Below, one piece after another: positions 41,824 to 51,621 of a stretch of DNA of 64,000 bases; positions within the stretch are counted from its first letter, which is position 1; every line of letters starts with the position of its first letter. The notes beneath the pieces are model-generated. The model did not search any database, was not told the DNA's origin, and saw only the letters and a list, made by a program, of their open reading frames with translations. The translations under genes were made by a program, and so were the position numbers. The stretch is from Gammaproteobacteria bacterium (GTDB taxonomy: Bacteria; Pseudomonadota; Gammaproteobacteria; Ga0077536): positions 1 through 64,000 of the forward strand of contig SHZJ01000001.1 in assembly GCA_009692365.1 (NCBI GenBank). Direction: 5' to 3'.

Positions 41824-44385
41824 ATGGCTGAAATTACCGTTCGCGAGTTCGCGACTGTCGTGGGCGTTCCCGTTGAGCGCTTGATCGCGCAGCTCAATGA
41901 AGCCGGGCTTAACGGCAAGCTCGCCGATTCCTCTCTGGCCGAAGGGGAAAAAAGTCAGTTACTGACTTACCTTCGCCGGCTGCACGGCAAAGACGACGCC
42001 TCCGCCGAGCCGAACAAAATCACGCTCAGTCGCAAAACGGTCAGCGAGATCAAAATCCCCGCTGACAAGAGCAAAATCCGCTCGCGACTGGTGAAACCGG
42101 GCGTCGCGGCCAAGACGGTGGCGGTGGAGTTCCGGCGGACCCGCACCTACGTCAAACGCAGTGTGGTGGCCGAGGAAGAAGCGGCCAAGGTGGAGAAAGA
42201 GCACGGCAGTATGGGAGCTGTGGGCGGGGATGCGAGCGCGCTGCCGACGGTCACCGAATTTGAACTCGTTGCCGAAATCGAAATCAAGAAGCCAGAACCG
42301 GTGATCGAAGCGGCGTCGGAGCCAGTGGTCGTCGCAGTGGCACCGGAGTCCGTGGTGACGGCAGCGCCAACCAAGGAGGTGGCAGCGCCTGCGCCGCGCT
42401 CTGAACCGAGACCGAATTCAGCCCCCGCACCCGCGCGGCCACGCCCCGAGACCAACCCTCGGCAGGGCGAACGTCGCGATGCCCCGGGAGGTGCTGACAA
42501 GTCACGCTCCGGTCGGAAAGAACTCCACGTCGCCACCGATAAATCCGGTCGGCGCAAAAAGAAAGCCCCGATGCAGCGGCGTCTCGTACCGCAAAACACC
42601 GGCAAACACGCTTTCGAACGTCCCACTGCGCCGGTGGTGCGCGAAGTGCTCATTCCCGAGAGCCTGACGGTGGCCGAACTGGCCCAGAGCATGTCGGTGA
42701 AAGCCGCCGAAGTGATCAAAGTCATGATGAATCTGGGCACGATGGTCACTATCAACCAGATGATCGACCAGGAAACTGCGGTCGTGGTGGTCGAGGAAAT
42801 GGGGCATAAGCCGAAGCTTCTGCGCGAGAACGCGCTAGAGGAAGATTTGCTAGAAACGGCGACCGGTGGCGATCTCACCGCGCGCGCCCCGGTGGTGACC
42901 ATCATGGGTCACGTCGATCATGGCAAAACCTCGCTGCTCGATTACATTCGCAAGTCGCAGGTCGCGGCCGGCGAAGCGGGCGGGATTACGCAGCACATCG
43001 GTGCTTACCGCGTGGCGACGGGGCTGGGGCCGATTACCTTCCTGGACACGCCCGGTCACGAGGCCTTTACCGCGATGCGTGCGCGGGGGGCCAAAGTGAC
43101 CGACATCGTGATCCTCGTGGTGGCCGCCGACGACGGCGTGATGCCACAGACCGAAGAAGCGGTGAAGCACGCGCGGGCGGCCAAAGTGCCGCTCATTGTG
43201 GCGATCAACAAGATCGACAAAGGCGGCGCAGATTTCGACCGGGTCCGCCAAGAGTTGTCGCAGATTGGCGTGAATTCCGAAGAATGGGGCGGTGACACAC
43301 TCTTTGTCCCCGTCTCTGCCAAGACCGGGCAGGGGGTCGACACGCTGCTCCAGACCATCTCGCTGCAAGCAGAAGTGCTGGAACTCAAGGCGGCCGACAC
43401 CGGCGCTGCCAAAGGCGTGGTCATCGAATCCCGGCTCGACAAGGGGCGGGGACCTATTGCCACCATCTTGGTGCAACGGGGCGAACTGCGGCGGGGCGAC
43501 GTATTGCTCACTGGCACCGAGTTTGGCCGCATCCGCGCCATGCTGGACGCGGCGGGCAACCCGATCGAATCCGCTGGTCCGTCCATCCCGGTCGAGGTGC
43601 TAGGGCTGTCCGGCACGCCTAACGCAGGCGAAGACGCGATGGTCGTCGAGGACGAACGCAAAGCGCGCGAAATTGCGTTCTTCCGGCTCGATAAGGGTCG
43701 CGAAACCAAACTGGCGCGCCAACAGGCGTCCAAATTAGAGAACGCCTTCCAGCAAATGAAAGAAGGCGAGAGCACAGCCCTGCGAATTCTCCTCAAATGC
43801 GACGTGCAGGGTTCGGCTGAGGCGTTGTCAGAAGCGCTGTCTCGGCTGGGCACGGACGAAGTGCGGGTGGAAATCGTGGCCAGCGGGGTGGGGGGTATCA
43901 ATGAGTCGGACGTCAACTTGGCGCTGGCCTCCAAGGCCTACTTAATCGGCTTCAACGTGCGGGCAGACGCGGCGGCGCGCCGGCTGGTCGATGAGGCCGG
44001 CCTCGACCTGCGCTACTACAGCATTATTTACGACGTCATCGACGATGTTAAAGCGGCCGTGAAAGGCCTGCTTTCCCCCGAGATTCGGGAAACCATTGTG
44101 GGTGTGGCTGCGGTTAAAGACGTTTTCCATTCCTCCAAGCTGGGCGCTATCGCGGGTTGTCTCGTGTTGACCGGCGTGGTCCGGCGCAAAAATCCGATCC
44201 GTGTCCTGCGCGACGATGTGGTGGTTTACGAAGGCGAATTGGAGTCTTTACGGCGCTTCAAGGATGACGTGAACGAAGTGAAATCTGGGACGGAATGCGG
44301 CATCGGGGTGAAGAATTACAACGACGTGAAGCCCGGCGACCAAATCGAGGTCTACGAGCGCACGATCGTTTCTCGCTCGGTCTGA
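41824..44385 (+). CDS. infB: Translation initiation factor IF-2
   Basis: An 853-residue GTPase placing fMet-tRNA on the ribosome. The start is [28 protein letters not shown] (IF2_N), 2 bp after nusA. A variable linker rich in Pro/Ala/Glu/Arg follows (about 150-270), then a second IF2_N ([25 protein letters not shown]). The G domain has GHVDHGKTS near residue 361, [15 protein letters not shown] and NKIDK near 461. The beta-barrel and C-terminal domains end [26 protein letters not shown]. The ORF-track entry starts 14 codons too early, in nusA. Confidence 0.98.
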   Translation: MAEITVREFATVVGVPVERLIAQLNEAGLNGKLADSSLAEGEKSQLLTYLRRLHGKDDASAEPNKITLSRKTVSEIKIPADKSKIRSRLVKPGVAAKTVAVEFRRTRTYVKRSVVAEEEAAKVEKEHGSMGAVGGDASALPTVTEFELVAEIEIKKPEPVIEAASEPVVVAVAPESVVTAAPTKEVAAPAPRSEPRPNSAPAPARPRPETNPRQGERRDAPGGADKSRSGRKELHVATDKSGRRKKKAPMQRRLVPQNTGKHAFERPTAPVVREVLIPESLTVAELAQSMSVKAAEVIKVMMNLGTMVTINQMIDQETAVVVVEEMGHKPKLLRENALEEDLLETATGGDLTARAPVVTIMGHVDHGKTSLLDYIRKSQVAAGEAGGITQHIGAYRVATGLGPITFLDTPGHEAFTAMRARGAKVTDIVILVVAADDGVMPQTEEAVKHARAAKVPLIVAINKIDKGGADFDRVRQELSQIGVNSEEWGGDTLFVPVSAKTGQGVDTLLQTISLQAEVLELKAADTGAAKGVVIESRLDKGRGPIATILVQRGELRRGDVLLTGTEFGRIRAMLDAAGNPIESAGPSIPVEVLGLSGTPNAGEDAMVVEDERKAREIAFFRLDKGRETKLARQQASKLENAFQQMKEGESTALRILLKCDVQGSAEALSEALSRLGTDEVRVEIVASGVGGINESDVNLALASKAYLIGFNVRADAAARRLVDEAGLDLRYYSIIYDVIDDVKAAVKGLLSPEIRETIVGVAAVKDVFHSSKLGAIAGCLVLTGVVRRKNPIRVLRDDVVVYEGELESLRRFKDDVNEVKSGTECGIGVKNYNDVKPGDQIEVYERTIVSRSV

Positions 44386-44404
44386 GCGCCGGTACGCACC
44401 GCGC

Positions 44405-44752
44405 ATGCCCCGCGAGTTCTCCCGTAGCGTTCGAATCGCAGAAAGCATCAAGCGGGTATTGGCTGAACCGGTGATGCGGGCCGGGCGCGACGGGGGCATC
44501 GGGATGCTTACCCTCACGCGCGTCATCGTGGCGTCCGACTTAAGCACCGCGCGCGTGTTGGTGAGTGCTTTTTCGGTCCCCGAAGGGCGTTCGCCGCTCG
44601 ATCGGCTCAAGGACATGCGCCCGCTCATGCGGCAACTCATCGCGCGCGAGCTGCAGCTCAAAAAAATTCCCATCATTTATGTGGAACTTGACGAAACCAT
44701 GGCCACGGCCGCGCGCATCGGGGAACTCCTGATCGACCGCAACCGCGAGTAA
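44405..44752 (+). CDS. rbfA: Ribosome-binding factor A
   Basis: A 115-residue KH-fold 30S maturation factor. It starts MPREFSRSVRIAESIKRVLAEPVMRAGRD, with LTLTRVIVASDLSTARVLVSAFS and LRRELQLKKIPIIYVELDETMATAARIGELL-like ending. Slightly shorter than E. coli RbfA but complete. It lies between infB and truB as expected. Confidence 0.95.
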   Translation: MPREFSRSVRIAESIKRVLAEPVMRAGRDGGIGMLTLTRVIVASDLSTARVLVSAFSVPEGRSPLDRLKDMRPLMRQLIARELQLKKIPIIYVELDETMATAARIGELLIDRNRE

Positions 44753-44772
44753 TCGCCGCAGGCCTGATCCAG

Positions 44773-45717
44773 ATGCGGCAACCCAACCGAATTCCCCGCC
44801 GCGAGATTAGCGGCATTTTCTTACTCGATAAGCCGCCCGGCATCAGCTCCAACGGGGCGTTGCAGCGGGTGCGCTATGTGTTCGGCGCGGCCAAAGGCGG
44901 GCACACCGGCAATCTTGATGTGGCGGCCAGCGGCCTGCTGCCGATTTGTCTGGGCGAAGCCACCAAGGTAAGCGCCTGGCTGCTGGAATCAGATAAAGGC
45001 TACATCGCCGAGCTGGCGTTGGGGGTTACGACCAACACGGGCGACGCTGAAGGCCAAGTGATTGCCACCGGCGCCGTCACCGCACAGATGCTGGCCCGAG
45101 TCCCCGAGGTGCTCACCCAGTTTTTGGGTCCGCAGGAACAAGTGCCGCCGATGTACTCGGCCCTCAAACGCGGCGGCCGCCCTTTATATGAACTGGCCCG
45201 GGCCGGCATCGAGGTGGCGCGAGCGGCGCGACCGATCACGATAAAAGCCCTGCGCCTGCTCGCGCTAGACGCGCAGACTTTGCGTTTCGAAGTGCTCTGC
45301 ACCAAGGGGACCTATATTCGCGTGCTGGCGGAAGAAATCGGTGCCGCACTAGGGTGCGGCGGGTCCTTGTCGGCGCTGCGGCGCACGCTGGCCGGGCCGT
45401 TTCAATTAAATGCCGCCACCGCACTCAGTGAGTTTGCCCACGTGGAGCATCCCACCCAGGCCTATGATGACCGGCTGGCGCCCATTGATTCGGCATTGTC
45501 GGGCATGCCTGCGCTGGCTCTCGACACCCCCATGGCGCAACGGCTGTGGCGGGGGCAGATGATTGAAATTCCGCCTACGGCCAGCCCGGGCCTCGTGCGC
45601 GCTTATGGACCCGATGGCGGGTTTATCGGTATCTGCGAAGTGCTATTGAACGGGCGGCTGGTGTCCCGGCGGCTAATGAGTCCGCAAAAATCGTCGATTA
45701 GTCCGAAAACCCACTGA
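44773..45717 (+). CDS. truB: tRNA pseudouridine-55 synthase
   Basis: A 314-residue enzyme making psi-55 in the T loop of tRNAs. The N-terminal GIFLLDKPPGISSN and the catalytic segment GGHTGNLDVAASGLLPICLGEATK carry the catalytic Asp49. This reads GNLDVAASG where the common form is GTLDPLATG, an unusual but conservative variant. KGYIAELALGVTTNTGDAEG, QVPPMYSALKRGGRPLYELARAG and CTKGTYIRVLAEEIG complete the core, and a short PUA-like C terminus is present. Confidence 0.95.
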   Translation: MRQPNRIPRREISGIFLLDKPPGISSNGALQRVRYVFGAAKGGHTGNLDVAASGLLPICLGEATKVSAWLLESDKGYIAELALGVTTNTGDAEGQVIATGAVTAQMLARVPEVLTQFLGPQEQVPPMYSALKRGGRPLYELARAGIEVARAARPITIKALRLLALDAQTLRFEVLCTKGTYIRVLAEEIGAALGCGGSLSALRRTLAGPFQLNAATALSEFAHVEHPTQAYDDRLAPIDSALSGMPALALDTPMAQRLWRGQMIEIPPTASPGLVRAYGPDGGFIGICEVLLNGRLVSRRLMSPQKSSISPKTH

Positions 45718-45734
45718 TTCGACCGAGAAATTTC

Positions 45735-45763
45735 TTGTTCCAAGGTGGCGCGGCAGTTAGACT
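45735..45763 (+). promoter_or_regulatory. Putative promoter for rpsO-pnp
   Basis: TTGTTC (45735-45740), 17 bp, TAGACT (45758-45763), in the 97-bp truB-rpsO gap and followed by a GC-rich discriminator (GCCCGGCC). A promoter in this position is known in E. coli. Confidence 0.5.
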
Positions 45764-45814
45764 GCCCGGCCTAACAAAGTGCATTTTGATAAGAAGCAGT
45801 AGGAGTTTCGAGTA

Positions 45815-46084
45815 ATGGCGTTGACGAGCGATCAAAAGCAACAAATCGTGACGGGCCACCGTCGCGGCAACACCGATACGGGCAGTCCGGAAGTGCAGGT
45901 CGCCCTGTTATCCGCCCGCATCGAAGACCTGTCCCAGCATTTTAAAGCCCATGCCCACGACAACCACTCCCGTCAGGGACTGCTGCGCATGGTGAATCAT
46001 CGGCGCAAATTACTCGATTACCTGCGCAGCCGTGATACTGACCGCTACCGCTCGCTCATTGGGCGGCTTGGCTTACGCAAATAA
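45815..46084 (+). CDS. rpsO: 30S ribosomal protein S15
   Basis: An 89-residue ribosomal protein of the 30S platform. The sequence is clearly S15 ([67 protein letters not shown]). AGGAG precedes the ATG. Confidence 0.98.
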   Translation: MALTSDQKQQIVTGHRRGNTDTGSPEVQVALLSARIEDLSQHFKAHAHDNHSRQGLLRMVNHRRKLLDYLRSRDTDRYRSLIGRLGLRK

Positions 46085-46089
46085 GACTT

Positions 46090-46121
46090 TCCCGTGTGGC
46101 GGGAGCTGGGCGCACCGCGCC
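46090..46121 (+). promoter_or_regulatory. Paired small hairpins in the rpsO-pnp leader
   Basis: TCCCG-TGTGG-CGGGA (46090-46104) and GGCGC-ACC-GCGCC (46109-46121) lie between the rpsO stop and pnp. The E. coli pnp leader also has stem-loops, cut by RNase III for PNPase autocontrol. A similar role here is inference from position only. Confidence 0.35.
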
Positions 46122-46171
46122 GGGTCCCCGCCCATCTAGACTCCTCCCACTGACCAACGATTGGGTTATCC

Positions 46172-48250
46172 ATGACGCCTACCACTGTTTCGTTCACTTA
46201 CGGCGACCAACAAGTCACTCTTGAAACCGGCCGGCTCGCCAAACAGGCGACCGGTGCAGTACTGATAACGATGGGTCAAACGGTGGTTATCACCACCGTC
46301 GTTTGCAATAAAGAGACCGGCGTGCCCCGGGACTTCTTTCCTTTGACGGTCGACTACCAAGAACGCACCTACGCGGCCGGTAAAATCCCGGGCGGGTTCT
46401 TCAAGCGCGAAGGTCGACCCAGCGAAAAAGAAACCTTGACCTCGCGGCTGATCGACCGGCCAATACGGCCACTGTTTCCTGAGGGTTTTACGCGCGAAGT
46501 GCAGATAATCTGCACCGTCTTGTCGCTGGACCCGGCGGTCGACCCCGACATCCCGGCCCTGATCAGCGCCTCCGCCGCACTGGCTATTTCCGGCCTACCC
46601 TTTATGGGGCCTATCGGCGCCGCCCGCGTTGGCTATCGGGATGGCCAGTACTTGTTAAACCCAAGCTTTGGCGCGCTGGCTGATTCCGAACTGGACTTGG
46701 TGGTCGCCGGCACCGAAACCTCGGTGCTGATGGTCGAGTCTGAAGCCTCGGAACTCTCCGAAGAAGTCATGCTCGGCGCGGTGGTCTTCGGCCACGAGCA
46801 AGCCCGTATTGCTGTGAATGCGATCAAAGAACTGCAGTCCAAGGTGCAGGTAACGCCATTGAAATGGCTCGCGCCGGTCGCGCCCACCGTTCTCATTGAA
46901 GCCGTGCAAGCGCAATTTAGCGCCGATTACGCCGCGGCTTACGCCATTGTCGACAAACTCGCGCGCCGCGATCGTCTCTCCCAGCTGCGCGCAGACATGG
47001 TCGCCCGTTTTGCCCCAGAGTGGTCCGCTCAGCAAGTGTCCGAGGTGGCCTCGAATCTCGAATACGACACCGTGCGCAACGCCGCGTTAGCGGGCCACCC
47101 CCGGATCGATGGCCGCGGCAAGGCCGATATTCGGGCCATTTATAGCGAAGCAGGGCTGCTGCCCCGCACGCATGGTTCCGCGCTATTCACCCGCGGTGAA
47201 ACCCAAGCGCTGGTGGCGGTAACGCTAGGCACAGAACGAGACTCGCAAATCATCGATGCCATCGAAGGCGGCCGCAGAGAGCCCTTCATGCTGCACTACA
47301 ACTTCCCGCCTTTCAGCGTGGGTGAAGTGGGCCGGGTCGGTTCGCCGAAGCGCCGGGAAATCGGCCATGGGCGTTTGGCCAAGCGCAGCATCCAGGGCGT
47401 CATGCCCAATATGACCACCTTCCCCTACGCCATCCGCGTGGTGTCAGAAATTCTGGAATCCAATGGGTCCAGTTCGATGGCGTCGGTTTGTGGCACCAGT
47501 CTGGCGTTAATGGATGCCGGGGTGCCGCTGTCTGCCCCCGTCGCTGGCATCGCGATGGGCCTAATCAAAGACCAAGACCGCTACGTGGTGCTCTCCGACA
47601 TCTTGGGCGACGAGGACCACCTCGGCGACATGGATTTCAAGGTCGCGGGTACGGCTAAGGGCGTTACGGCGCTGCAGATGGATATCAAAATCAACGGTAT
47701 CACGCGGGAAATCATGGAAACCGCGCTGCATCAGGCCAAAGAAGGCCGCCTGCACATTTTGGAGTGCATGAACCGCGTGTTAAGCACGGCGCGCACCGAG
47801 ATGTCGGTCTATGCGCCCAGAATCATCACCATCAAGATCGACCCCGACAAAATTCGCGATGTTATCGGCAAAGGTGGCAGCACCATTCGCCAGATCACGG
47901 AAGAAACCGGCACCACCATCGACATCACCGATGACGGCACGGTGAAAATCGCCTCGGTGGATTTTGCGGCTGGCCAAGAAGCCAAGCGCCGCGTCGAATC
48001 CATCACCGCCGATGTCCAAGTCGGGGCGATTTACGAGGGGCGGGTTCAGAAATTAATGGACTTCGGTGCCTTCGTGAATATTCTGCCGGGCAAAGACGGT
48101 CTCGTGCACATCTCGCAGATCTCGCACGAGCGGGTGGAAAACGTGAGCGATAAACTCACCGAAGGGGACACCGTGCGCGTGCGGGTGCTGGAAGTGGATA
48201 AGCAAGGCCGTATCCGGCTGAGCATGAAGGCGGTCGACGAGCCTGCTTAG
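46172..48250 (+). CDS. pnp: Polyribonucleotide nucleotidyltransferase (PNPase)
   Basis: A 692-residue phosphorolytic 3'-5' exoribonuclease of the RNA degradosome. It has two RNase PH domains ([45 protein letters not shown]; second copy from [23 protein letters not shown] with [15 protein letters not shown]), a KH domain ([26 protein letters not shown], near 553) and an S1 domain ([34 protein letters not shown]). Length is standard. Confidence 0.98.
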   Translation: MTPTTVSFTYGDQQVTLETGRLAKQATGAVLITMGQTVVITTVVCNKETGVPRDFFPLTVDYQERTYAAGKIPGGFFKREGRPSEKETLTSRLIDRPIRPLFPEGFTREVQIICTVLSLDPAVDPDIPALISASAALAISGLPFMGPIGAARVGYRDGQYLLNPSFGALADSELDLVVAGTETSVLMVESEASELSEEVMLGAVVFGHEQARIAVNAIKELQSKVQVTPLKWLAPVAPTVLIEAVQAQFSADYAAAYAIVDKLARRDRLSQLRADMVARFAPEWSAQQVSEVASNLEYDTVRNAALAGHPRIDGRGKADIRAIYSEAGLLPRTHGSALFTRGETQALVAVTLGTERDSQIIDAIEGGRREPFMLHYNFPPFSVGEVGRVGSPKRREIGHGRLAKRSIQGVMPNMTTFPYAIRVVSEILESNGSSSMASVCGTSLALMDAGVPLSAPVAGIAMGLIKDQDRYVVLSDILGDEDHLGDMDFKVAGTAKGVTALQMDIKINGITREIMETALHQAKEGRLHILECMNRVLSTARTEMSVYAPRIITIKIDPDKIRDVIGKGGSTIRQITEETGTTIDITDDGTVKIASVDFAAGQEAKRRVESITADVQVGAIYEGRVQKLMDFGAFVNILPGKDGLVHISQISHERVENVSDKLTEGDTVRVRVLEVDKQGRIRLSMKAVDEPA

Positions 48251-48271
48251 TCGCGAGCAGCCTAGCGCCAG

Positions 48272-48297
48272 AAAAGCCCGCCTTGCGGGCTTTTTTT
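48272..48297 (+). terminator. Rho-independent terminator after pnp
   Basis: AAAAGCCCGC, loop CTT, GCGGGCTTTTTTT, about 20 bp after the pnp stop: a textbook terminator closing the tRNA-rimP...pnp cluster. The ~90 bp beyond it are AT-rich and hold no gene. Confidence 0.93.
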
Positions 48298-48387
48298 ATG
48301 CCGGGAAAGCCGCCGATCGCAGTAAATGACGGTTAAGTTTTCACTTTAAGTAAATTGAAATAAACAGATAAAACAAATATTTAGAGA

Positions 48388-49011
48388 TTATATTTGAGAT
48401 TCTGATGTAATAATCCGCGCGTGAGTGGTCAACACGCGTTTTTCGGTAATCACATAGTCGACGACCTCGTCATGCGGCTGGTTCGGCAGGTCCTCAAGGA
48501 GCTGGTGTTCAAAGCACAGGCCGATGCGGCGGGCGGTGGGTTGCAGTGCTAGCCAGCGGTCGTAGTACCCGCCGCCGTAGCCGAGTCGTCGTCCGGCGGG
48601 CGTGTAGGCCAGCCCCGGCACCAGCACGCAGTCAACCTGACCGAGATATTCGGTGGTGCTCTGTGGAGCCAAAATGCCGAGCGCACCGGGGGCTAAATCT
48701 TGCCACCCGGTGTAGCTCACGGCCAACATCCGGGTGCGCCCAAGCAGGCGCGGCACGAGCACCACCGCACCGGCGTGGTGATAGGCGTTGACCAAGCGGG
48801 CGGTCGCGGTTTCCTCGGGCGCGGCGAGGAAGATGAAAATGGCCGAGGTCTGTGCGGCGGGCTGGAAGGCTAAAACCTTTGATTGCAGCGCGTACTCCGC
48901 GTCTGCCTTCGCGGTGGCATGCGCAAAAGCACCGCTGCGATTAGCGCGTAGGAGGGGGCGTAAACGCCCTTTTTCCACGGCCGCAGCGTCGCTGTCGGTG
49001 GTGGTCTTCAT
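48388..49011 (-). CDS. 5-formyltetrahydrofolate cyclo-ligase
   Basis: A 207-residue ATP-dependent enzyme converting 5-formyl-THF to methenyl-THF. I start at MKTTTDSDAAAVEKGRLRPLLRANRSGAF; the longer ORF-track version adds 38 residues unlike the family. Diagnostic segments are IFIFLAAPEETATARLVNAYHHAGAVVLVPRLL, DCVLVPGLAYTPAGRRLGYGGGYYDRWLA and IGLCFEHQLLEDLPNQPHDEVVDYVITEKRV. It is divergent from rpsP. No 6S RNA-like structure can be fitted in the 122-bp upstream gap. Confidence 0.93.
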   Translation of the reverse strand: MKTTTDSDAAAVEKGRLRPLLRANRSGAFAHATAKADAEYALQSKVLAFQPAAQTSAIFIFLAAPEETATARLVNAYHHAGAVVLVPRLLGRTRMLAVSYTGWQDLAPGALGILAPQSTTEYLGQVDCVLVPGLAYTPAGRRLGYGGGYYDRWLALQPTARRIGLCFEHQLLEDLPNQPHDEVVDYVITEKRVLTTHARIITSESQI

Positions 49012-49038
49012 GGCGACAGCGGGAGATTGAAGATTGGC

Positions 49039-49068
49039 TTCATTTGGCTGGTCATCTTCGCATAGAAT
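49039..49068 (+). promoter_or_regulatory. Putative promoter for rpsP-rimM-trmD-rplS
   Basis: TAGAAT (49063-49068) is a good -10 with a GC-rich discriminator after it. The best -35 (TTCATT, 49039-49044) is weak, at 18-bp spacing. It lies about 65 bp before rpsP. Confidence 0.4.
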
Positions 49069-49133
49069 GTGCGACCGCGCGGCCGGCTGCGGCCACGCTC
49101 GTCCAAGACTCTCCTTAAAAGGCATCCAACTGA

Positions 49134-49382
49134 ATGGTCACTATTAGACTCTCTCGCACCGGCGCCAAGGCGCGGCCGTTTTACCACATCGTTGTCACAG
49201 ACAGCCGCAACAAGCGCGACGGACGTTTCATCGAGCGTTTGGGTTTTTTCAACCCGATCGCGGTAAAACAGGAAGAACCCTTCCGGATGGACCGTTCCCG
49301 CTTTGAGTATTGGCTTGGGGTAGGCGCGCAGCCGTCCGAGCGAGTCGCCGGTCTGATGAAGCAACACGGCGCCGCTGCCTGA
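49134..49382 (+). CDS. rpsP: 30S ribosomal protein S16
   Basis: An 82-residue ribosomal protein ([41 protein letters not shown]), first of the conserved rpsP-rimM-trmD-rplS set. Confidence 0.98.
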   Translation: MVTIRLSRTGAKARPFYHIVVTDSRNKRDGRFIERLGFFNPIAVKQEEPFRMDRSRFEYWLGVGAQPSERVAGLMKQHGAAA

Positions 49383-49405
49383 ACGTCCCGACCCGTTCCG
49401 ACGGG

Positions 49406-49978
49406 TTGATTTCGCCCGCCGCTGGGCAGCTTCCGAAGCCCCTGGAAGACACCTCTGACGGCGGGCCACCAGCGGCCACGGAAGAACACCTCGTGCTGGG
49501 AGAAGTGCGCGGCGTGTTCGGCGTGCGCGGCTGGGTGAAAGTGCGTTCGCTAGCGCGCCCCGCGGACGGACTACTCCGCTACCCGCACTGGTCACTCAAC
49601 GGTCCACTGAGCGTGCAACGCGTTGCACTGGCCGAGCACCAACCGGCCCGCGACGGCTTCGTGGTGCGCCTCGAGGGCGTCACAACCCGCGAAGCCGCGC
49701 TCGCCTTAGTAGGCCTGCAAATCTCGGTGCCCGTCAGTGCGCTCCCGCCCTCGCCAGCAGGCATTTATTACTGGCGCGACCTCATCGGCATGCGGGTCTC
49801 CAACGCCAGCGGGGTGTTCTTTGGCACCGTGTCCGGCTTGCTCGAGACCGGCGCCTCAGACGTGCTAGTGGTTAACGGCGAGCGCGAGCGTCTGATTCCG
49901 TTCGTGACCCCGCGTTACATCCAAGCCGTGGATGTTGGGCGGCGCGAGATCGTGGTGGACTGGCATCCGGACGACTGA
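49406..49978 (+). CDS. rimM: Ribosome maturation factor RimM
   Basis: An S19-binding 30S maturation factor. The core starts LVLGEVRGVFGVRGWVKVRSLA and ends with the PRC-barrel FFGTVSGLLETGASDVLVVNGERERLIPFVTPRYIQAVDVGRREIVVDW. The start is uncertain. The ORF-track ATG lies 73 bases inside rpsP; the first candidate after the rpsP stop is a TTG (used here, 190 residues), and shorter GTG/CTG starts are possible. I see no strong ribosome site for any of them. Confidence 0.9.
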   Translation: MISPAAGQLPKPLEDTSDGGPPAATEEHLVLGEVRGVFGVRGWVKVRSLARPADGLLRYPHWSLNGPLSVQRVALAEHQPARDGFVVRLEGVTTREAALALVGLQISVPVSALPPSPAGIYYWRDLIGMRVSNASGVFFGTVSGLLETGASDVLVVNGERERLIPFVTPRYIQAVDVGRREIVVDWHPDD

Positions 49979-49979
49979 T

Positions 49980-50744
49980 ATGCGCCGCTTTAGCGTCATC
50001 ACGCTCTTCCCGGAACTGCTCACCGCCTTCGCCGGGGTTGGCATTGTGCGCCGGGCCTGTGAGCGTGGGCTCATCGATATTCAACTCCTCAACCCGCGCG
50101 ATTTCGCCGCGGACGCCCGTCGCTCGGTCGACGATAACGCCTATGGTGGTGGACCCGGCATGGTGATGATGGTCCAGCCCTTGCGGCGCGCTATCGCCGC
50201 GGCGCGCCGGACCGCGCCCGCTGGGGTCCATGTGGTTTATTTAAGCCCGCAGGGCCGCACGCTGAGCCAACCGACGTTGCCGTTGCTCGAGCGTCATCCT
50301 CATCTGGTGCTCTTGGCCGGTCGCTACGAGGGGGTCGACGAGCGCTTGATCGAGCAGGATATCGACGAAGAATGGTCGCTCGGCGATTTCGTACTTTCCG
50401 GCGGTGAGATCGCTGCGATGGCGGTCATCGACGCGCTGACTCGGCGCCTCCCCGGGGCTTTGGGCGACGAGCGTTCGGCATTAGCAGATTCCTTCGAACA
50501 CGGGCTGCTCGATTTCCCGCACTACACGCGTCCGGAAATAGTCGACGGTCAAGAAGTCCCCGCCGTCCTCCTCAGTGGTAATCACGCCGCCATCGCCCTC
50601 TGGCGCCGGCAGCAGGCGCTAGTCCGCACGTGGCGACGCCGGCCCGATCTGCTGGTGAACTGCGTTTTGTCTGCCGCGGACCGCGCGTTGCTCGACAAAT
50701 GTCTTTCAGAACCTCAGGGCGGTTCCAAAGACGCGCAATCGTAG
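49980..50744 (+). CDS. trmD: tRNA (guanine-37-N1) methyltransferase
   Basis: A 254-residue SPOUT enzyme. I start at MRRFSVITLFPELLTAFAGVGIVRRACERG, directly after rimM; the ORF-track entry is 16 codons too long. The trefoil-knot SAM site is visible (HLVLLAGRYEGVDERLIEQDIDEEWSLGDFVLSGGEIAAMAVIDALTRRLPG), and DDNAYGGGPGMVMMVQPL is diagnostic. Confidence 0.97.
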   Translation: MRRFSVITLFPELLTAFAGVGIVRRACERGLIDIQLLNPRDFAADARRSVDDNAYGGGPGMVMMVQPLRRAIAAARRTAPAGVHVVYLSPQGRTLSQPTLPLLERHPHLVLLAGRYEGVDERLIEQDIDEEWSLGDFVLSGGEIAAMAVIDALTRRLPGALGDERSALADSFEHGLLDFPHYTRPEIVDGQEVPAVLLSGNHAAIALWRRQQALVRTWRRRPDLLVNCVLSAADRALLDKCLSEPQGGSKDAQS

Positions 50745-50786
50745 TTATCATCCCAAGCTTCACTGAAAGACCCGCCGGAGCCCGCC

Positions 50787-51149
50787 ATGACCAATATCGT
50801 TCAGGAACTCGAAGCCGAACTGCTTCAAAAAATCATCCCCGAATTTTCGCCCGGCGACACCATCGTCGTGCAGGTGCGCGTGAAGGAGGGTACTCGCGAA
50901 AGGCTCCAAGCGTTCGAAGGTGTGTGCATCGCCAAGCGCAATCGCGGCGCCAACTCGGCGTTCACCGTGCGGAAAATCTCGCACGGCGAAGGCGTGGAGC
51001 GCGTGTTCCCGACCTACAGCCCGATGATCGCCGAGATCACCGTGAAGCGGCGTGGTGCGGTGCGCCGTGCCAAGCTGTACTACATGCGCGAGCTCAAAGG
51101 TAAGGCGGCGCGTATTCGCGAGAAAATCCCGACCAAAAGCAGCAGCTAG
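50787..51149 (+). CDS. rplS: 50S ribosomal protein L19
   Basis: A 120-residue ribosomal protein ([69 protein letters not shown]), last gene of the operon, 42 bp after trmD. Confidence 0.98.
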   Translation: MTNIVQELEAELLQKIIPEFSPGDTIVVQVRVKEGTRERLQAFEGVCIAKRNRGANSAFTVRKISHGEGVERVFPTYSPMIAEITVKRRGAVRRAKLYYMRELKGKAARIREKIPTKSSS

Positions 51150-51202
51150 CCGCTAGTCTTGATGCCCGTGCGTGGTCTTCCACCGCCACGGGCCCGCCGG
51201 CG

Positions 51203-51478
51203 CTAGGTGAAGCGCGCTGAAAGATAGCGACAAATGTCGGCGGACTCGTAACGCCACTCCACTCGCCCATCCGGCTGCGCAATGCGCAGGCACGGAACCT
51301 GTGCCTTGCCCCCACCCTCTACCAGTTCCTGGCGCCGGCTGCTGCTGGCCGCGATGTCGTGCAACTCGATCTCAATGCCTAAATCGCAGATGGCCTGCCG
51401 CACTTTGCCGCAAAACCAGCAGGTGGTCGTGTGGTAAAGCGAGAGTTCACCGGTTGCCACGGAGTTATTTGATGTCAT
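51203..51478 (-). CDS. Glutaredoxin-fold protein (CWFC)
   Basis: A 91-residue thioredoxin-fold protein: LSLYHTTTCWFCGKVRQAICDLGIEIELHDIAAS with a CxxC (CWFC) active site, the cis-Pro segment AQVPCLRIAQPDG and ESADICRYLSARF. It resembles glutaredoxins and the N-terminal domain of glutathione S-transferases. It probably reduces disulfides with glutathione. It converges with rplS and diverges from xerD. Confidence 0.88.
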   Translation of the reverse strand: MTSNNSVATGELSLYHTTTCWFCGKVRQAICDLGIEIELHDIAASSSRRQELVEGGGKAQVPCLRIAQPDGRVEWRYESADICRYLSARFT

Positions 51479-51621
51479 GGCTACGGCCGTCCTAGCGGCG
51501 ACTTTGGGTTAGGTGGATAGACTTATCCGCGTAGGCTAAAGTTCACCGAGCGATGGCACAAGCGGCGGGGCGCCTCCCGTGCGCTGCACTAGCCTCGCCG
51601 TGAGGCCGGCCGGGAAAACGG

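Noticed and set aside
43056-43934. 292-residue minus-strand ORF inside infB
   Set aside because: Ser-rich antisense shadow of the IF-2 G domain region.
48890-49133. 6S RNA upstream of the formyl-THF cyclo-ligase gene
   Set aside because: ssrS often precedes this gene in Gammaproteobacteria, but only 122 bp separate it from rpsP and no long 6S-like hairpin is visible there.
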